This document shows, piece by piece, positions 32,352 through 44,559 of a DNA stretch of 64,000 nucleotides. A program made the position numbers and the translations under genes. The notes below the pieces were generated by a model that saw only the letters and a program-made list of their open reading frames with translations, had not been told where the DNA came from and did not search any database. This stretch comes from Suillus spraguei (Eukaryota > Basidiomycota > Agaricomycetes > Boletales > Suillaceae): positions 186,001 to 250,000 of the forward strand of contig JABCPU010000043.1 in NCBI GenBank assembly GCA_016800925.1, written 5' to 3'. The stretch's first letter is position 1. Each line of letters begins with the position of its first letter.

Positions 32352-33824
32352 TCATATATTGCTATTGGCATCATAGATGGGATCATAGTCGTCATAGTTA
32401 GTGATGTCTTCATCAGCAGCACTTCCCCCTAACATATAAGCCACTTCTTCTTCTGCTATAGTCCTCACTTGTCGACCTGTTTTTCTTCGTCGATGATTAA
32501 TAAGATACTGCTCCCACCTATGAAGTGCATCATAAAATCCATCGTCCTTCCAAGTGAGTGTAAATGGGGAATCTCCAATACGCTGAGGGCAGTAGATAGA
32601 TAGATGGGCAGGGGTGTGTCGCAGACAGATTTGACACTGGTATTTGGGGCAATTCTTTTGCTGATGTTCTATGATGCCACAGAATCGACATTTCATATTT
32701 TCATCAGTGTTGGAGGTAGACATGCGTAATGGTGATGGCGAAATAATGGGTTTGGGACTAGTGGATCTGGTGCGTTTCTTTCCCTTCCATCGCACCATAC
32801 AACTTAAAGCAAAAGCATTGTCACGTCTGAGCTGCGCCTGCTGTTTAGTGGTAAGGGTGTATGCCGATGTTGGGAGATCAGGGGTAGTTGCTCATTCAGC
32901 AACCGCAAGGAGTTCATCAGAGGAGGAAGGTGACATTACACCAAAATCCTTTACTAGGACTGGCGAGACAGGGTCCATTGGACCGAATAATGACAGGATA
33001 GACATCGGAGGGTGGATATGGAGGTCATGAAGTCGAGGGCCAAGTGTCACCAATTCAGTGACAGGGATCCCTAGCGCTTTTGCAGCTGCACACTGCTCTT
33101 CTGTGCAAGGCTCATATAGCCATGCGATGTGATCATGGGAGGTTATAATGGGGGGCGATGAAGTTGGTTGTTCAATTGGAGATGGAGTTCGCGGGGAATT
33201 AAGGTCCGCTTGAGTTTGCTGTAGATCAACAATGGCTTCTTCGACTAAACTTCTGGCTGCTCTTGTTTCCATGACCGATTGCTGGATAGTTTCAACGACT
33301 GCATTAGTGAGCTGTCCAATTTCTTGAACTGCAGTGTATAAGCCAGCAAAGGCATCGATGTTAGAATAAATGCGCAAAGAAGTGGGTGGAGGGACTGGAA
33401 GTGGGTCCGTATCTCTTTGCGGAGCGGGAGGTCGAGCAACACCTGCTCGACGTTCAGCCACGATGTGAATAGCTTCTTCAACATCGCTTTTAAAAGAACA
33501 GGGAAGCAACAGCATAGCATAAGAACAAATGCGTTTTTGTAGATGTAAGATATGCTGGCGATACATGATTTCTGTGGTTTCATTGATGGTAGTTTTGATG
33601 AGGGCGGCTGTACAGATGATGTTGACGAGAAGTAAAGCAGGGAAGGCATCTTTTTCAGTGAGGATTCTTTCGACCTCAAGGGCGTGTCCTTCACATAGAA
33701 GGGTGGCTTCAATATAAGAAGTGTTGTCGATTTCGGTGGCAAGGGTTCCGTAGTTTTCTGCATCGGAATCAGAGTCATTGTTGGTGGTGGTAACGGGGGT
33801 GATGTAAGCAGTGGGAAAAGACAT
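32352..33824 (-). pseudogene. Third ORF of copy C, one internal TGA
   Basis: ATG 33824 (MSFPTAYITPVT) to stop 32352, open except for TGA at 32892-32894, which replaces CGA in copies B and D. It retains the C-x2-C-x4-H-x4-C knuckle CRFCGIIEHQQKNC and the second cluster ending AHLSIYCPQR, then FTLTWKDDGFYDALHRWEQY. About 490 codons, the same as copy B. Confidence 0.85.
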
Positions 33825-33915
33825 TTCAAAAGGCTTTAGTTGATCAAGTGCTGGTGCGGTTTGATTGACTGAAGAATAATCAGAGGGAGTGTTGCTTCTT
33901 ATAAGCATTTAGAAT

Positions 33916-34937
33916 TCGAGCAGAGTTCTTCAAGTTCTTTTCTGGGAGCCACTCGTTATCTCCCGATGAATATCCTTTCCAGATAGCATCGGCGAATGCT
34001 GGTTCCTTTGTGGGAGAGAATAGCTTCTACTTTGTATTCTTCTTCTTCTTTGATAATGTCAGACGGTGGTTCAGGGAAGTTCGGGCCATGTACATCTGTT
34101 TTGCTATAGGACGATAAGATGGAAGCATGGAAAGTGGGATGAATTTTCCATTGTGGAGGGAGTTTGAGCGTAAATGTGATGGGCAATAAGACATTGATGA
34201 TCGGGAAAGGTCCATATCATTTCGGTGCAAGTTTCTGCGATGGGAGTTTGAGTCTAAGATTAGTAGCAGATAGCCAGACCTTATCTCCGATCTTCCATGG
34301 AGTGTACTTCTCTCCTCAGGATCGTTTGGCCATTGTTTGCATTGCAATGTTATGGCAAGCAATTGCTTCTTCTCTTATCTTCTGCCGCAGGAACAGATGA
34401 GTTGGGGATTAGATGAGGGATGGCACGTGGTTCATATCCCATCATCAGATAGAAGGGTGATGCGTTCCTTGCATCATGTTTTCAATGGTTATGGACAAAT
34501 TCGGCGATTGGTAGATGTTCTACCCAATCTTCAGGGTTGTTGCGGCAATAGATGCATAGATATGTTTCAAGTTCTTGATTGAGCCTCTCGGTTTGGCCAT
34601 CAGTCTGTGGGTGATAAGCCGTAGATGGGGCGATGACGTAGTCAAGACGTCGGGCAAGCTCCTTGGAGAAGCGAGATAGGAACTGCGGGACGTGATCTGA
34701 GATAACTTTGTCATGGAGTCCGAATTGACGATAAACATGTTTCAAGAATAATTTGGCAATGCCTTCGGAGGTGACGGTTTTCAGGCAAGGGATAATAATT
34801 ACCCCCTTCATAAGGCCATGGTCTACCATGACCAGGATACTGTCAAAGCCCCCGGAGAGGGGGAGGTCAGTGACAAGATCGACAGAGACCTGAGAAAAAG
34901 GCCGAGTCACAGATGAAGGGATTGGGGTAAGCGGAGG
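33916..34937 (-). pseudogene. pol: Integrase core and damaged chromodomain of copy C
   Basis: 34910-34482 gives VSVDLVTDLPLSGGFDS, SDHVPQFLSRFSKEL and RLNQELETYL with the D, D, E residues. A 23-bp deletion at ~34386, between two GCAGAAGAT words, shifts the frame; the same deletion is in copy D. 34186-33956 continues with TFTLKLPPQWKIHPTFH to the chromodomain start [13 protein letters not shown] small deletion removes VSWK, so the chromodomain fold is lost. Confidence 0.88.
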
Positions 34938-36920
34938 TCAAACAGGATGTGTATCCGCTTTCATTCGCTGACAAAGCGTGCAACCTTCAACGTATTTCCG
35001 AATATAAGAGCCCATAGCCAGCCACCAGGCTTCCTGTTTAACAAGCTCTTCAGTTTTGAATCGACCAGGGTGACCCGCGGTAGGATGATCATGATACCTT
35101 TTCAGGACATCGGGACGATGTGCCAGTGGAATGTAGGCACGATTCTTAAAATAGAGGACGTTCTCCTCAATTTTCCAATCGGAAAGTGCTGACTTCATAG
35201 GGGGAAGACACACGCCATCAAGGGCGTCGGATGTGGTCTGAAAGACAGGGTTGTCAAGGGGGTCAGAGGATGATAAAACATCCTGTAGGTCGGTGTCAAT
35301 AAGACGAATGAATAGAGCGTCAGGGAGAAGGGTCTGGTCCTCGTTATTGTCTTTGCCGGGGTCGTAGTCAGGTCTGCGAGATAGTGCATCAGGTACTGCC
35401 AATTTAGTACCTGCAACGTGATGCAGTTCAATGTCGTAAATAGACAGAATCAGTTGCCAATGTGCTTGGCGATGGGTAAGCTTCTGTGCACTTCTAAAGT
35501 ACAGGAGATTCTTGTGGTCAGTGAATACCAGGATGGGGTGCGGGTTTCCTTCAAGATAGTGATGCCATTCATTCAATGCCCGGATCACGGCAAGGAGCTC
35601 GCGATCAAAGATCTGATAATTGTGTTCTGTGGGGTTCAAAGACTGCAAGAGATATGCGCATGGGTGATAAACACCATTCTCGTCAGTCTGTAAGAGAACT
35701 ACACTGGTTGCCACAAGTGAAGCATCGGTAGCAATAGCAAATTGTTGGGAAGGGTCAGGATTACGAAGTACTGGTTGGGATGTGAAGTGCCATTTCAGTT
35801 TGTCAGAGGTGTCCATACATGCGGGTGACCAATCAAAGACCTTGTCTTTCTTTGTTAATTTGATAAGTGGTTGGGCGATATCAGAATAATGGGAAATGAA
35901 TGTGCAGTAGAAGTTGCAAAAGCCGAGGAATGATCGGACATCTTTTACAGATTTTGGAACTGGCCATTCGGCAATTCCCTTTGTCTTGGCGGTATCCATA
36001 GCAACTTGTCCTGGGCAAATTATCATTCTGAGGTATTCCACTTCTTCTGCATCGAAGGTGCATTTCTCCGGTTTCAAGAACAAATGTTCCTGTCATATCT
36101 TTGTCAAAACCCGTCTTGTCCATTCGCGGTGTTCTGCTATAGTCGTGGAGAAAATCAGGATGTCGTCCATGTATATAACCATCCATCCTTCATTGATTTC
36201 CTGCTGGAAGGTACGATTCATGTATGCTTGGAAAGTTGCTGGGGAATTGCAAAGACCAAAGAACATGACATTCAGTTCAAAGAGGCTGAATTCTGTAGTA
36301 AAAGCCGCTTTCCAGCGATTGTCAGGATGGATGCGAATATGGCTATAACTGGACCGAATATCCATTTTCGTAAAGAACTGTTCATTATGAAGGCGTGCGA
36401 CAAGAGAAATAGGAAGTGGGAGTGGATAAGCGTTCTTGACTGTCCAATCATTGATGTATCGATAATCTTGACAGGGGCACAATTCTCCACTCTTCTTTCC
36501 CACAAAGAAGAAACCACTAGCTTGGGGTGATTTCGATTCTGAGATGAAACCTTTCGCAACGTTTTCATCAATAAATGTTTTTACGGCAGCGCGTTCTTGT
36601 TCTGATAGTGGGTAAACCTTAGACATACGAGGAATAAAACCAAGTTTAGTATCGATCTGATGATCAATACCAGGGCATTCAGGAGGTAGTTTGTTTAATC
36701 TGTCTTTAGCAAAGACATCTGCAAAGTCATGTAAATAGTCCAGGACCAATTCTTCGAAAGTTTTCTTTTTCTTTTCCTTCTCATCTGTCGCAAATTCCTG
36801 AGCTTTATTATTGTATTTCAGAGGAGGAAGGGAGATTGTGGAGTAGTTGGGGAGTTGTTCGAGTCGGGAAGTTTCATTATGTGTGAGGAGGGACATAGAA
36901 CTTGGATAATTTTGGTACAT
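34938..36920 (-). pseudogene. pol: Reverse transcriptase, RNase H and integrase zinc-binding part of copy C
   Basis: 36920-36093 carries FISESKSPQASGFFFV, RYINDWTVKNAYPLPLPISL, FTKMDIRSSYSHI and intact IYMDDILIF. TGA at 36091-36093 stands where copy B has CGA. 36083-34938 carries FLGFCNFYCTFI, RNase H FAIATDASLVATSVVLL and [14 protein letters not shown], then HDHPTAGHPGRFKTEEL and EGCTLCQRMK (HHCC). It ends with TGA 34938-34940 in place of CGA. Only point stops separate it from a readable enzyme, yet the linker deletion at its start is larger. Confidence 0.9.
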
Positions 36921-37115
36921 TTGTATCTCTTCCAGGGATTACTTCTTCTGCTTTTCTCTTCCCATACTTCTGTTCTTCTATTGGCCGTTGTTCAATAGGT
37001 TTTGTCTGGTCTGATACTCGGGTTCAGATTCGTTCTTGCATTTCTCTGCATGGGGAATCGGTGATACTGCTCGTGGCAGTTGTACACGAGGAGTGGGGTC
37101 TGTAGTACGCGGTAT

Positions 37116-37721
37116 TCATACTTCCGGTTCAGGATCTCTAGGAATAGAAGGGATGATGAGGGATCTCGGAAGTTGGGAGTGTTGCCATTTCTTAGGATGG
37201 CAGTGGAAGGCCGGGGGCAATCCGTTCTTCTTCCAATCAGTATCCATGTCAATTTCGATTTCATCTGATTTCATTGTTCGAGGGAGGACTAGTGTTTCAG
37301 CAGCCCAATCTATACTTGGGTTCATTGTGCATAACCACAGAATCCCAAGAAGGATTTGATCTCTTCTTCCTAGTTTAGTGATATTGAATTTTCCATACAT
37401 GGTTCATTCATCAATTTTGACCACTAGGAGACAGTAGTGTGTGATTGGCCCTCCTTTGATAAGAGTTCCGTCCGTCGTAGTAACTCGAAATGGTGTCTTG
37501 AGTTTTCGCTGTGTGATCTGATGGAGTTTCACAAATTCCTCGGAAATAAATGTTCCTGCTGCGCCAGAGTCGATGACGGCAGTAGTGTCGACAGATTTTA
37601 AGTGAGTATGCGAATGGAGGGTGATAGGGACACGAAGTTCTTTTCTTTCACCTATAGCACATACAAGTCTTAGTAATACATTGGGAGAAACACACATTGA
37701 ATCCTTGTTTCCCCAATTCAA
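37116..37721 (-). pseudogene. pol: Protease region of copy C
   Basis: Read in -1 frame from gag: NWGNKDSMCVSPNVLLRLV, VIDSGAAGTFISEEF, THYCLLVVKIDE, then TGA at 37402-37404 (CGA in copies A and B), then MYGKFNITKLGRRDQILLG. A second TGA falls at ~37116-37118. This stretch is part of the tract that matches copy D exactly. Confidence 0.88.
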
Positions 37722-38554
37722 AAATCCTCTACAAGCCGCCTCACAGTTTCGTCTTCTTCTTCTTCGTCTTTAACCTTGGTTTGACGGAGCGGAGTTTTCT
37801 TCTTTCTTTCTGGACAATTATGAATACGGTGTCCAGTCTTCTTGCATCCGAAGCATTGCCCCTTTTTCATACATTCAGATCTCTCCATATCGGAGATTCG
37901 ATCTATGAGCATTGCATTGGAGTCCCGATTAGGTATGTAATGCGCGTTTCCATAGTTCTTCTTCTGCTGCAGAGCATGACATGCTCGTAACGCTTGAAGA
38001 CAGTGGTGGGAGTTGTTTATGGAAACACAGTGCATTACAATGTCACGGAATACTTCTGAGACATCTTGTGGTGCGAAAAGCTTGGTAAGGATACCCAGAT
38101 TGAGGCCATCTTGGAAGAATTGAATCTTGGTTGCATCATCAGTGATATGGGCCTTGGCTGCAAGTGCCTCAAAGTCGGCGATGTAGGTATGGAGATCACC
38201 GCTTCCTTGTTTGAGGTCCCTAAGCTTTGTTAGTGCAGTTCCTTTGGTATCCACTGGTTCAAAGGCTTCTTTGAAACTTTTGATAAAATCCTGCAACGTC
38301 CCGTAACCAACTTTTTGTCTAGAGGTATCAGTTGACTGAGCATGAGCAAGGAATTGCTCTTTCCAAGATTTGGCGTTTTTCTCGGTCATGAAGGATGTAA
38401 TGAAAATGATCTTCTGCTTATCAGTGGTGTAAAGCTTTTCATTGATATCGAAGCACAGGTTGCATGATTGAATGAATTCGCGAGAGTTGTTGTGATCTCC
38501 GTCAAAACTGGTTGGAAGACCAATTTTGTATTCAAATTCTTTGGTGGTTGTCAT
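37718..38554 (-). CDS. gag: Gag of copy C, intact, 278 aa
   Basis: ATG 38554 to GAT TTT TGA at 37718. It has EFEYKIGLPTSFDGDHNNSR, SWKEQFLAHAQSTDT and the knuckle CFGCKKTGHRIHNC. The translation is identical to Gag of copy D (55591-56427) and clearly different from copy B, although C and D differ elsewhere. Same role as in copy B. Confidence 0.93.
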   Translation of the reverse strand: MTTTKEFEYKIGLPTSFDGDHNNSREFIQSCNLCFDINEKLYTTDKQKIIFITSFMTEKNAKSWKEQFLAHAQSTDTSRQKVGYGTLQDFIKSFKEAFEPVDTKGTALTKLRDLKQGSGDLHTYIADFEALAAKAHITDDATKIQFFQDGLNLGILTKLFAPQDVSEVFRDIVMHCVSINNSHHCLQALRACHALQQKKNYGNAHYIPNRDSNAMLIDRISDMERSECMKKGQCFGCKKTGHRIHNCPERKKKTPLRQTKVKDEEEEDETVRRLVEDF

Positions 38555-38669
38555 GATGGTGATTCGTCTTGTGAGTTATACTGTCTCAGTGCCTACACGC
38601 GCTGTCTTGCTGTCCGTTAGGTCTTATCAGGGTTCAGGGTCGAGGACTGGGTAGTCGACGATCAGGTAG

Positions 38670-38680
38670 ACTTTAATCTT
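38670..38680 (-). promoter_or_regulatory. Putative self-priming site of copy C
   Basis: AAGATTAAAGT on the minus strand, one base inside the 5' LTR, complementary to ACTTTAATCTT in the LTR. Confidence 0.65.
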
Positions 38681-38681
38681 T

Positions 38682-39157
38682 TGTTACGAACTGGGGTGGC
38701 ATCACCAGCAACAGTTAAAGGACACAGACAGTCTGCTGGGAAGTTCTGCAATGTCCAACAGAGGACAAGGTGAAAGTACAAGGAACGCGTTCCAAGTACT
38801 ATCAAGGGTTCAGCCTCAAAGACAAGTCTAAGAGGTTCTACAAGAATTGAGACTAAGGCTATGGAGTGCTTAGACTTAGAGATGATTCAAGATGACTTAG
38901 GTTGGAGACCTAAGCAAAGGATATTCCAGGAAAAACCCAGTAAGATTAAAGTAAAGTATACAAGTGTAATACATTGTGCTTAAATAGGCCAATATGTGCG
39001 CATGGACCAAGAGAGACATGAGAATGTAAGTGCATATCCAAAGAAGGAAGGCAACTATAGTACAGATGCATTGAGCATATGAGTCAGAGTCACATTATGT
39101 AATATACAAGTAAAGGTGATCAAGAGAGAATGAATAGGGGCACGTACGACTGTAACA
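38682..39157 (-). repeat. 5' LTR of copy C (476 bp)
   Basis: Plus-strand ends TGTTACGAACTGG and CGTACGACTGTAACA. Bases 38682-38785 belong to the tract shared with copy D; the rest differs from D. Confidence 0.93.
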
Positions 39158-39667
39158 CCATGCGCCATGGGAGTCCAGATAGGTTTGCATTCAGCCATGC
39201 CAGTGTGCTGCAAGACAGTGTCTATATACTGGCACTGCCTAAGTGCGATTTTGTGTGCCTTGCAATCACACTGAATCTCGATACTGAGGATTAACTTTGC
39301 CTCTCCTAGATCATGCATTTTGAATTGCACTGAGAGCTTTTGCTTAACAGAGTCCATGAAGGCATGCGTAGATGCGGTGAGCAGCAGGTCATCAACATAG
39401 ACAACTAGGAAACAGACTTGCCCTTTTTTTGCAAAGAATGTACAGGCATGTTTCTGCATCTAAGTGCATGAAGCCTATCTCGCAACTTTGCGATCAAGTG
39501 TCTTTTTCCAGGTGCGCCCTGATTGCTTCAGACCATACAGTGAGCACTTCAATTTCCAGCAGTACCCTGGTTGAATTGGGATGCCTTTGGGTGGAAGTAG
39601 GTAGAGCTGTTCTTTCAATTTGCCATTCAAGTATGCTGTGGAAACGACCATCTGATCAAGTTCAAGG
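39158..39667 (-). pseudogene. pol: Copia reverse transcriptase, middle part
   Basis: Minus strand: LELDQMVVSTAYLNGKLKEQ, GYCWKLKCSLYGLKQSGRTW, then FLVVYVDDLLLTAS with the catalytic YVDD, and KMHDLGEAKLILSIEIQ. It is bounded by copy C on the left and by the KDZ element on the right; the frame continues on both far sides (31842 and 54707). A frameshift or stop lies near 39475. Oldest element in this nest. Confidence 0.88.
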
Positions 39668-40170
39668 AGCCCCTTCAGTGACAAACTCCGTACTATACGG
39701 GTCACCCGACCCACATAATATCCCGTCAAAGACGGGCCAGCGGATGATGGGCCGAGGTTATGTATATCCTCGATGTTGACGGATGGGCCGGGGGGAATAT
39801 TATTTCCGATGGAGACGGGTGGGCCGGGAGACTTGTATTTTCGGGAGAGACAGGTGGGCCGAGGGAAACATGATTTCTGATGTTGACAGATGGGCCAGGG
39901 GGATATAATCCCCGACAGAGATGGGTGGGCTCATCTGGGTAGTATGTAGAGTAGGATATTATAGACAGCTGGGCTGAAGAGAGATGCAAGGCAAATATTA
40001 TTGCATAGACGGGTGGGCCGAGGTAAGAGAATATTACATATACGGGTGGGCCGAGGTGAGAGAATATTACATATACGGGTGGGCCAAGGTGAGAGAATAT
40101 TACATATACGGGTGGGCCGACATGGGGTGTATTACATATACGGGTGGGCCTAGATATGTATCATAAAGAC
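39668..40170 (+). repeat. Left terminal inverted repeat of the KDZ element
   Basis: Starts AGCCCCTTCAGTGACA. About ten units of gacgggtgggccgaggtgagag with AT-rich spacers follow, ending near 40150. Reverse complements of the same units occupy 54190-54699. Confidence 0.8.
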
Positions 40171-40399
40171 GTACAGCTGATGTAGCCACCAGAGAATCAA
40201 ACACATAGGATTTATGCACCCTATGAGTGCATATACCTACCATCAACCACCAAAATCTAAACCCTGAAGCATGACGGGTGCCAAGTCCCGAATCCAGGCA
40301 CTCAAAACTGGAGATGCAAACTAGAGATTTCCTGAATTCCAGATACCCGGACACCTGAAACACAACACACAAGGTGAAAGATTTAAAGTCCATGTGTGG

Positions 40400-42010
40400 A
40401 GTCATCTAGTGCTGAGTGCCGGGTGCGGGTGCAGAGTACTGAAACTAGAAACTAGAAACTCGAGATTCGAGACAAAACAGACATCTACCAAAAATGTGTG
40501 GATCAAAGTTTCGTTGTTGCCTGACATGTGTCTGAGTCCTGAGGACCGAACCCCGAAATTATAGACTACCAGATTTCAGGATTCGGGGTTCGGCACTCGA
40601 GATTGGAGATTTGAGATGAAAAAGATATCTACCAAAAATGTGTGGATCAAAGTCATTTTATTGCCTAACATTGTTTTCGGTCTCAAGTGCAAAAGCCCGA
40701 GTACCGAACCGTGAACCCCTAAATAGTAGACTACCAGATTTCAGAGTTCGGAGTTCGGCACTTAGAATGTGTGGATCAATAGGTGTCTATTGCCTCACAT
40801 TGTTCTGAGTCCCGGGTCGCGAGTGCTGGGTGCCAGGGTTCAGGGTTCAGCACTGACAATATGTTGCTCAAGATCTTTCACATTATGAGTACCAAGTCCC
40901 GAGTGCCAAGTGCCGGGTGCCGGAGTTCGGGGTTCGGCACATACAATATGTGGATCGAGGACTTTCACATTGTTTTGACTGCTGAACCCCGAGCTCCGGC
41001 ACCCGGGAGTTAGCACAATGTGAGGCAATACCATGATATTGATTTACACAAGTTGAGTGCCGAACCCTGAGTGCCGGGTGCCGGAGCTCGGGGTTCAGCA
41101 CTCAACTTGTGTAAATCAATATTATGGTATTGCCTCACATTGTGCTAACTCCCGGGTGCCGGAGCTCGGGGTTCGGCACTCAACATGTGTAAATCAATAT
41201 TATGGTATTGCCTCACATTGTGCTAACTCCAGGGCGCCGGAGCTCGGGGTTCGGCACTCAACATGTGTAAATCAATATCATGGTATTGCCTCACATGGTA
41301 ACCCGGCACTCGGTGATCGTGATTCAGGACTCAACTTTGTATTGCCTCACATGGTTCTAACTCACGGGTGGCGGGGTTCGGGGGTCGGTGTTAAAATATG
41401 TGGATCGATATCTGTCTCATTGTTATGAGTACCAAGTCCCGAGTCCCGAGTGCCGGGTGCCGGAGTTCGGGGTTCGGCATTCAACATGTGTACATCAATA
41501 TCTTTGTATTGACTCACATTGTTCTCACTCCCGGGTGCTGGGGTTCGGGGTTGGGTGGTTAAATATGTGGATCGATATCTTTCACATGGTTATGAGTCCC
41601 GAGTCCAGATTCCCAACTGCCGGGTGCCAGAGTTCGGGGTTCGGCACTCCCCAGGTGTAAATCAATATCTTGGTATTGCCTCACATGTTTCTAACTCCCA
41701 GGTGCCGGGGTTCGGGGTTCAGTGATAGAAAATGTGCATCGACATCTTTCACATTGTTATAAGTTCCAAGGCCCAAGTCCCGAGTGCCGGGTGCCGGAGT
41801 TCGGGGTTCGGCACTCAACATGTGTCAATCAATATCTTTGTATTGCCTCACATTGTTCTAACTCCCGAGTGCCAGAGTTTGGGGTTCAGCACATCAAATA
41901 TGTGGATCGATATCTGTCACATGGTGATGAGTCCCAACTCCAGGGTCCTGGGGTCCGGGGTTCAGCACTTAAGATATATGGAATGATATGTTTCACAATG
42001 TGACCCGGCA
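40400..42010. repeat. Left subterminal satellite array of the KDZ element
   Basis: Units of roughly 90-120 bp recur, each with gagtgccgggtgccggagtt, cggggttcggcactcaac and atgtgtaaatcaatat plus a tattgcctcacattgtt spacer. The best copies lie at 41050-41880. Related units lie at 50590-51900. The repeats give spurious open frames on both strands. Confidence 0.8.
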
Positions 42011-42240
42011 GCCAGCACAAGGTAACTCGACAGAGATGTTTCAAATTCTTTAGATTGTGTGTTGTATTTCAGGTAGCTGTATATCCGGAAGTCGCGAAAT
42101 ATCCATTGTGAATCTCCATTGTCCAGTTCTGGATGTCCGGACTTGGCATCCAGCACTGACATTCATTCAAACAATTTATATACATCTATGAACATACAAT
42201 TATGTAGCCATTTCACCCTCATCAGCAGAGGGTTCAACCT

Positions 42241-44341
42241 TCACCTAACATCCATATCATCAGAATCATATTCTGGGACAAGGTTGCCCGGATCATCTGG
42301 GTCCACAAGTTTGCCGGACGTTTCTGGACCCTCAGGCTGAATCTGGCTCAGCTCAAATATGAGACCCTCAATGATAGATGCAGGCTGGACTTTCGGAGAC
42401 GGAGGCTCCACTCCTGCCATATCCAAGTCAATGAGGGGAGAAAGTGCAGATGGGAGGGGTGAGATGGACAGGGGGACAGATTGATCAAGCAAAAAGGTTG
42501 CATTGACAGGAGAGTCGGGAAGTAGAAATGATGGGTGCCGGTCCATGACTTTGCGACAAAGGCCCTCATGGAGGCGTTGCAGGGTATCAATCTTACCATC
42601 CTGCTCCGCCACACGAGCCTCAAGAAGAGCAATTTGAGCGGAACCATCCTGAATCGCAATTGCCATGGAATGGAGATCTGGCATGGGCACATCGAGTGCC
42701 GGACGAGGCACTGCGGCACTTGAAGACGGAATAGCTAAGTGAAAGATAAGGTCAGATGGTCATAGACAATTGGGGTGACTCACAAGCTGATGCAGGTGCA
42801 GGTGTCTTGGGGGCAGTGATTGTCTTGCTGTGCCCACGGGACTGTGCCTTGGGTGTGGTCACAGCAGGGACAGCGGGAGTGCCGGAGGGGCCACGAGATT
42901 GACTGTGAGTTTGGGCTTTGGACTGCGAGGCAGCCGGCGCATTGGAGGGAGCTCTGGAAGGTGTCCTGGAGCGAGCCTGCCGGGTGGTAGACTTCCCTCG
43001 AATATGTTTTGGCGGGGATCCCATGGATGCTGGGACACATTTGATCTTCTTGGTGGCGCAGCGCACGCACGACAAACATGGGGCATGGGTCCTCCTGTCC
43101 AACCGAGTGGCGCAGGGCCACTTCTCCTGGGTGCAATAATGGCAGGGGTTGTTCTGTGGGGTCCATTAGTTGATGGACTCATTGGAATTCATTAGAGTAC
43201 TCACTGGGCCAGGAATGAGAATATCACCTGTATCCATGACTGCAGGTTCCTCAGCCAGAGTGCTGGACATTGCCTGAGGGGTCTCGACAACCTCCGGATG
43301 ACTGCCGGAGGTGGCCTGACAATGGGTAAGTACAGGCGGGAGGTCCAGACAAAGAATGATGACCCACCATCACCTTGGGTGGACTGCCGGCAATGAGCTG
43401 GTGATATATAAGCATTTTCCCAAGTGCCGGACAACTAAATATTACTTACTGAAGCAGGACCAAACAATTGCTTCTTTGGGGAACGTGGTGAACGAGGGGA
43501 ATGAGGCGTCCCTACACCAATTGTGGAAGGCCAGGGAACATTGAGCGCCGGGACTCCACTCGAAATAGGCTACAGAAAATTGAGAGAATGAAAACAATGA
43601 GCTGGACGACATACCTGAACAATTGTGTCTTCATCATCTTCCGACTCCACAAGCACCTTCTGCTTGACATGGCGAGTTGCCTTGACCCGCTTGTGACCCT
43701 TCTTGGCCAACTTCGGAGGTGAGGAAGAGTGTCCGGACATCATGGGGGACTTCCTCTTCCTGCTCCCTTCTACCTCCGGCTCTGGGTCAGCAACAACTGC
43801 CTTACCTTTTCCTTTGTCCCGGAGCTCGGAGGTGGTGTGGGTGGAAGAACCAGCGACATTGCCGGCGACGACAGGTGGGGAGGGAAGGTCCACAGTGATT
43901 GGGCCAATGGAAGGGTTAGGCATGACAGGGAGATCACCTGAATGGTCACCTAACACCTCCCAGGCATGAATCTTGCTGTGCCAGGAGTATTTCAACACCC
44001 AGGGGTCGTCATGGCCGATGCTGTGCCAGTTGGGCCACACCCGGGGAGTCATGGACCTGACTCTCATCAACTCCTTGGAGCAGGATGCAATGATGCCGGG
44101 CATGTAAGGCCCTTCCTTTCTCATGCTCCCTGACTATCTCAGCCTAAACAGATCTTAGAAAAACCAAAAGTAAAATTGACACATGAATGGTACTTACCAC
44201 AAGATTAGTGACTTGTGCTGTCAGAGCAAGGTGGGCTTGGCCAGTGCCGGCAGGCATGAGCCGCGCCCCGGCGATGATGCCCACAATCTGAGCAGTGGTT
44301 GCCTTGAGACCGGCCAAAGAGGTTTGAACTGGAGTAGACAT
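42241..44341 (-). CDS. Zinc-cluster (Zn2Cys6-like) protein of the KDZ element, intact, 585 aa
   Basis: Six exons on the minus strand: 44341-44198, 44133-43615, 43569-43450, 43315-43205, 43153-42784 and 42734-42241. They sum to 1,758 nt with every phase matched and no stop before TGA/TAG at 42241. All introns are GT-AG and 45-64 bp, apart from one of 134 bp that might hide a tiny exon. Exon 1 has a hydrophobic Ala/Gly helix; exon 2 has WPNWHSIGHDDPWVLKYSW and a basic nuclear-type tract KRKSPMMSGHSSSPPKLAKK. Exon 5 begins NNPCHYCTQEKWPCATR and APCLSCVRCATKKIKC: C-x2-C-x6-C-x11-C-x2-C-x2-C-x6-C. Exon 6 has a short coiled coil (QIALLEARVAEQDGKIDTLQ) and an acidic end. Genes of this kind sit beside KDZ transposases in mushroom genomes; the role, perhaps element regulation, is inference. 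Confidence 0.8.
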
Positions 44342-44559
44342 TTGGATTGAGTTGAAAGATGTGAAAGCTTGAGATAAGTTTGAAATCTGTTATCACTAGG
44401 ATGAAGTTTCAAAGGAAGCCAGACAATTGAAGGACAATCTTGATAAGCATTGATTGTTTGTCTTTGTTTGGTCTTGGTTCAACTTTCGGCCGTTGCCAGC
44501 CATGTGTTGAACTTCGAAGTTATCAGTTATCAATCAGTTTGATCAGTTGATCAGACATC

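Larger units (their letters stand above)
31843..39157 (-). mobile_element. Ty3/Gypsy chromovirus copy C, TSD CCATG
   Basis: LTRs of 476 bp at 38682-39157 (5') and 31843-32318 (3'), with CCATG at 31838-31842 and 39158-39162. Gene order as in copy B. Gag is intact; pol has several TGA codons, a ~240-bp linker deletion near 36895 and a 23-bp integrase deletion; the third ORF has one TGA. It lies inside a Copia pol gene on the same strand. Confidence 0.94.

Noticed and set aside
40000..40160. Regular spaced repeats resembling a CRISPR array
   Set aside because: Spacers are themselves repeats, no cas genes exist, and the genome is eukaryotic. They are subrepeats of the KDZ terminal repeat.
40783..42003. 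Many 60-120-codon frames on both strands
   Set aside because: They arise from the tandem satellite, repeat the same peptide words (PECRVPEFGVRHSTC) and change strand freely. Not genes. The same holds for 50367-51754.
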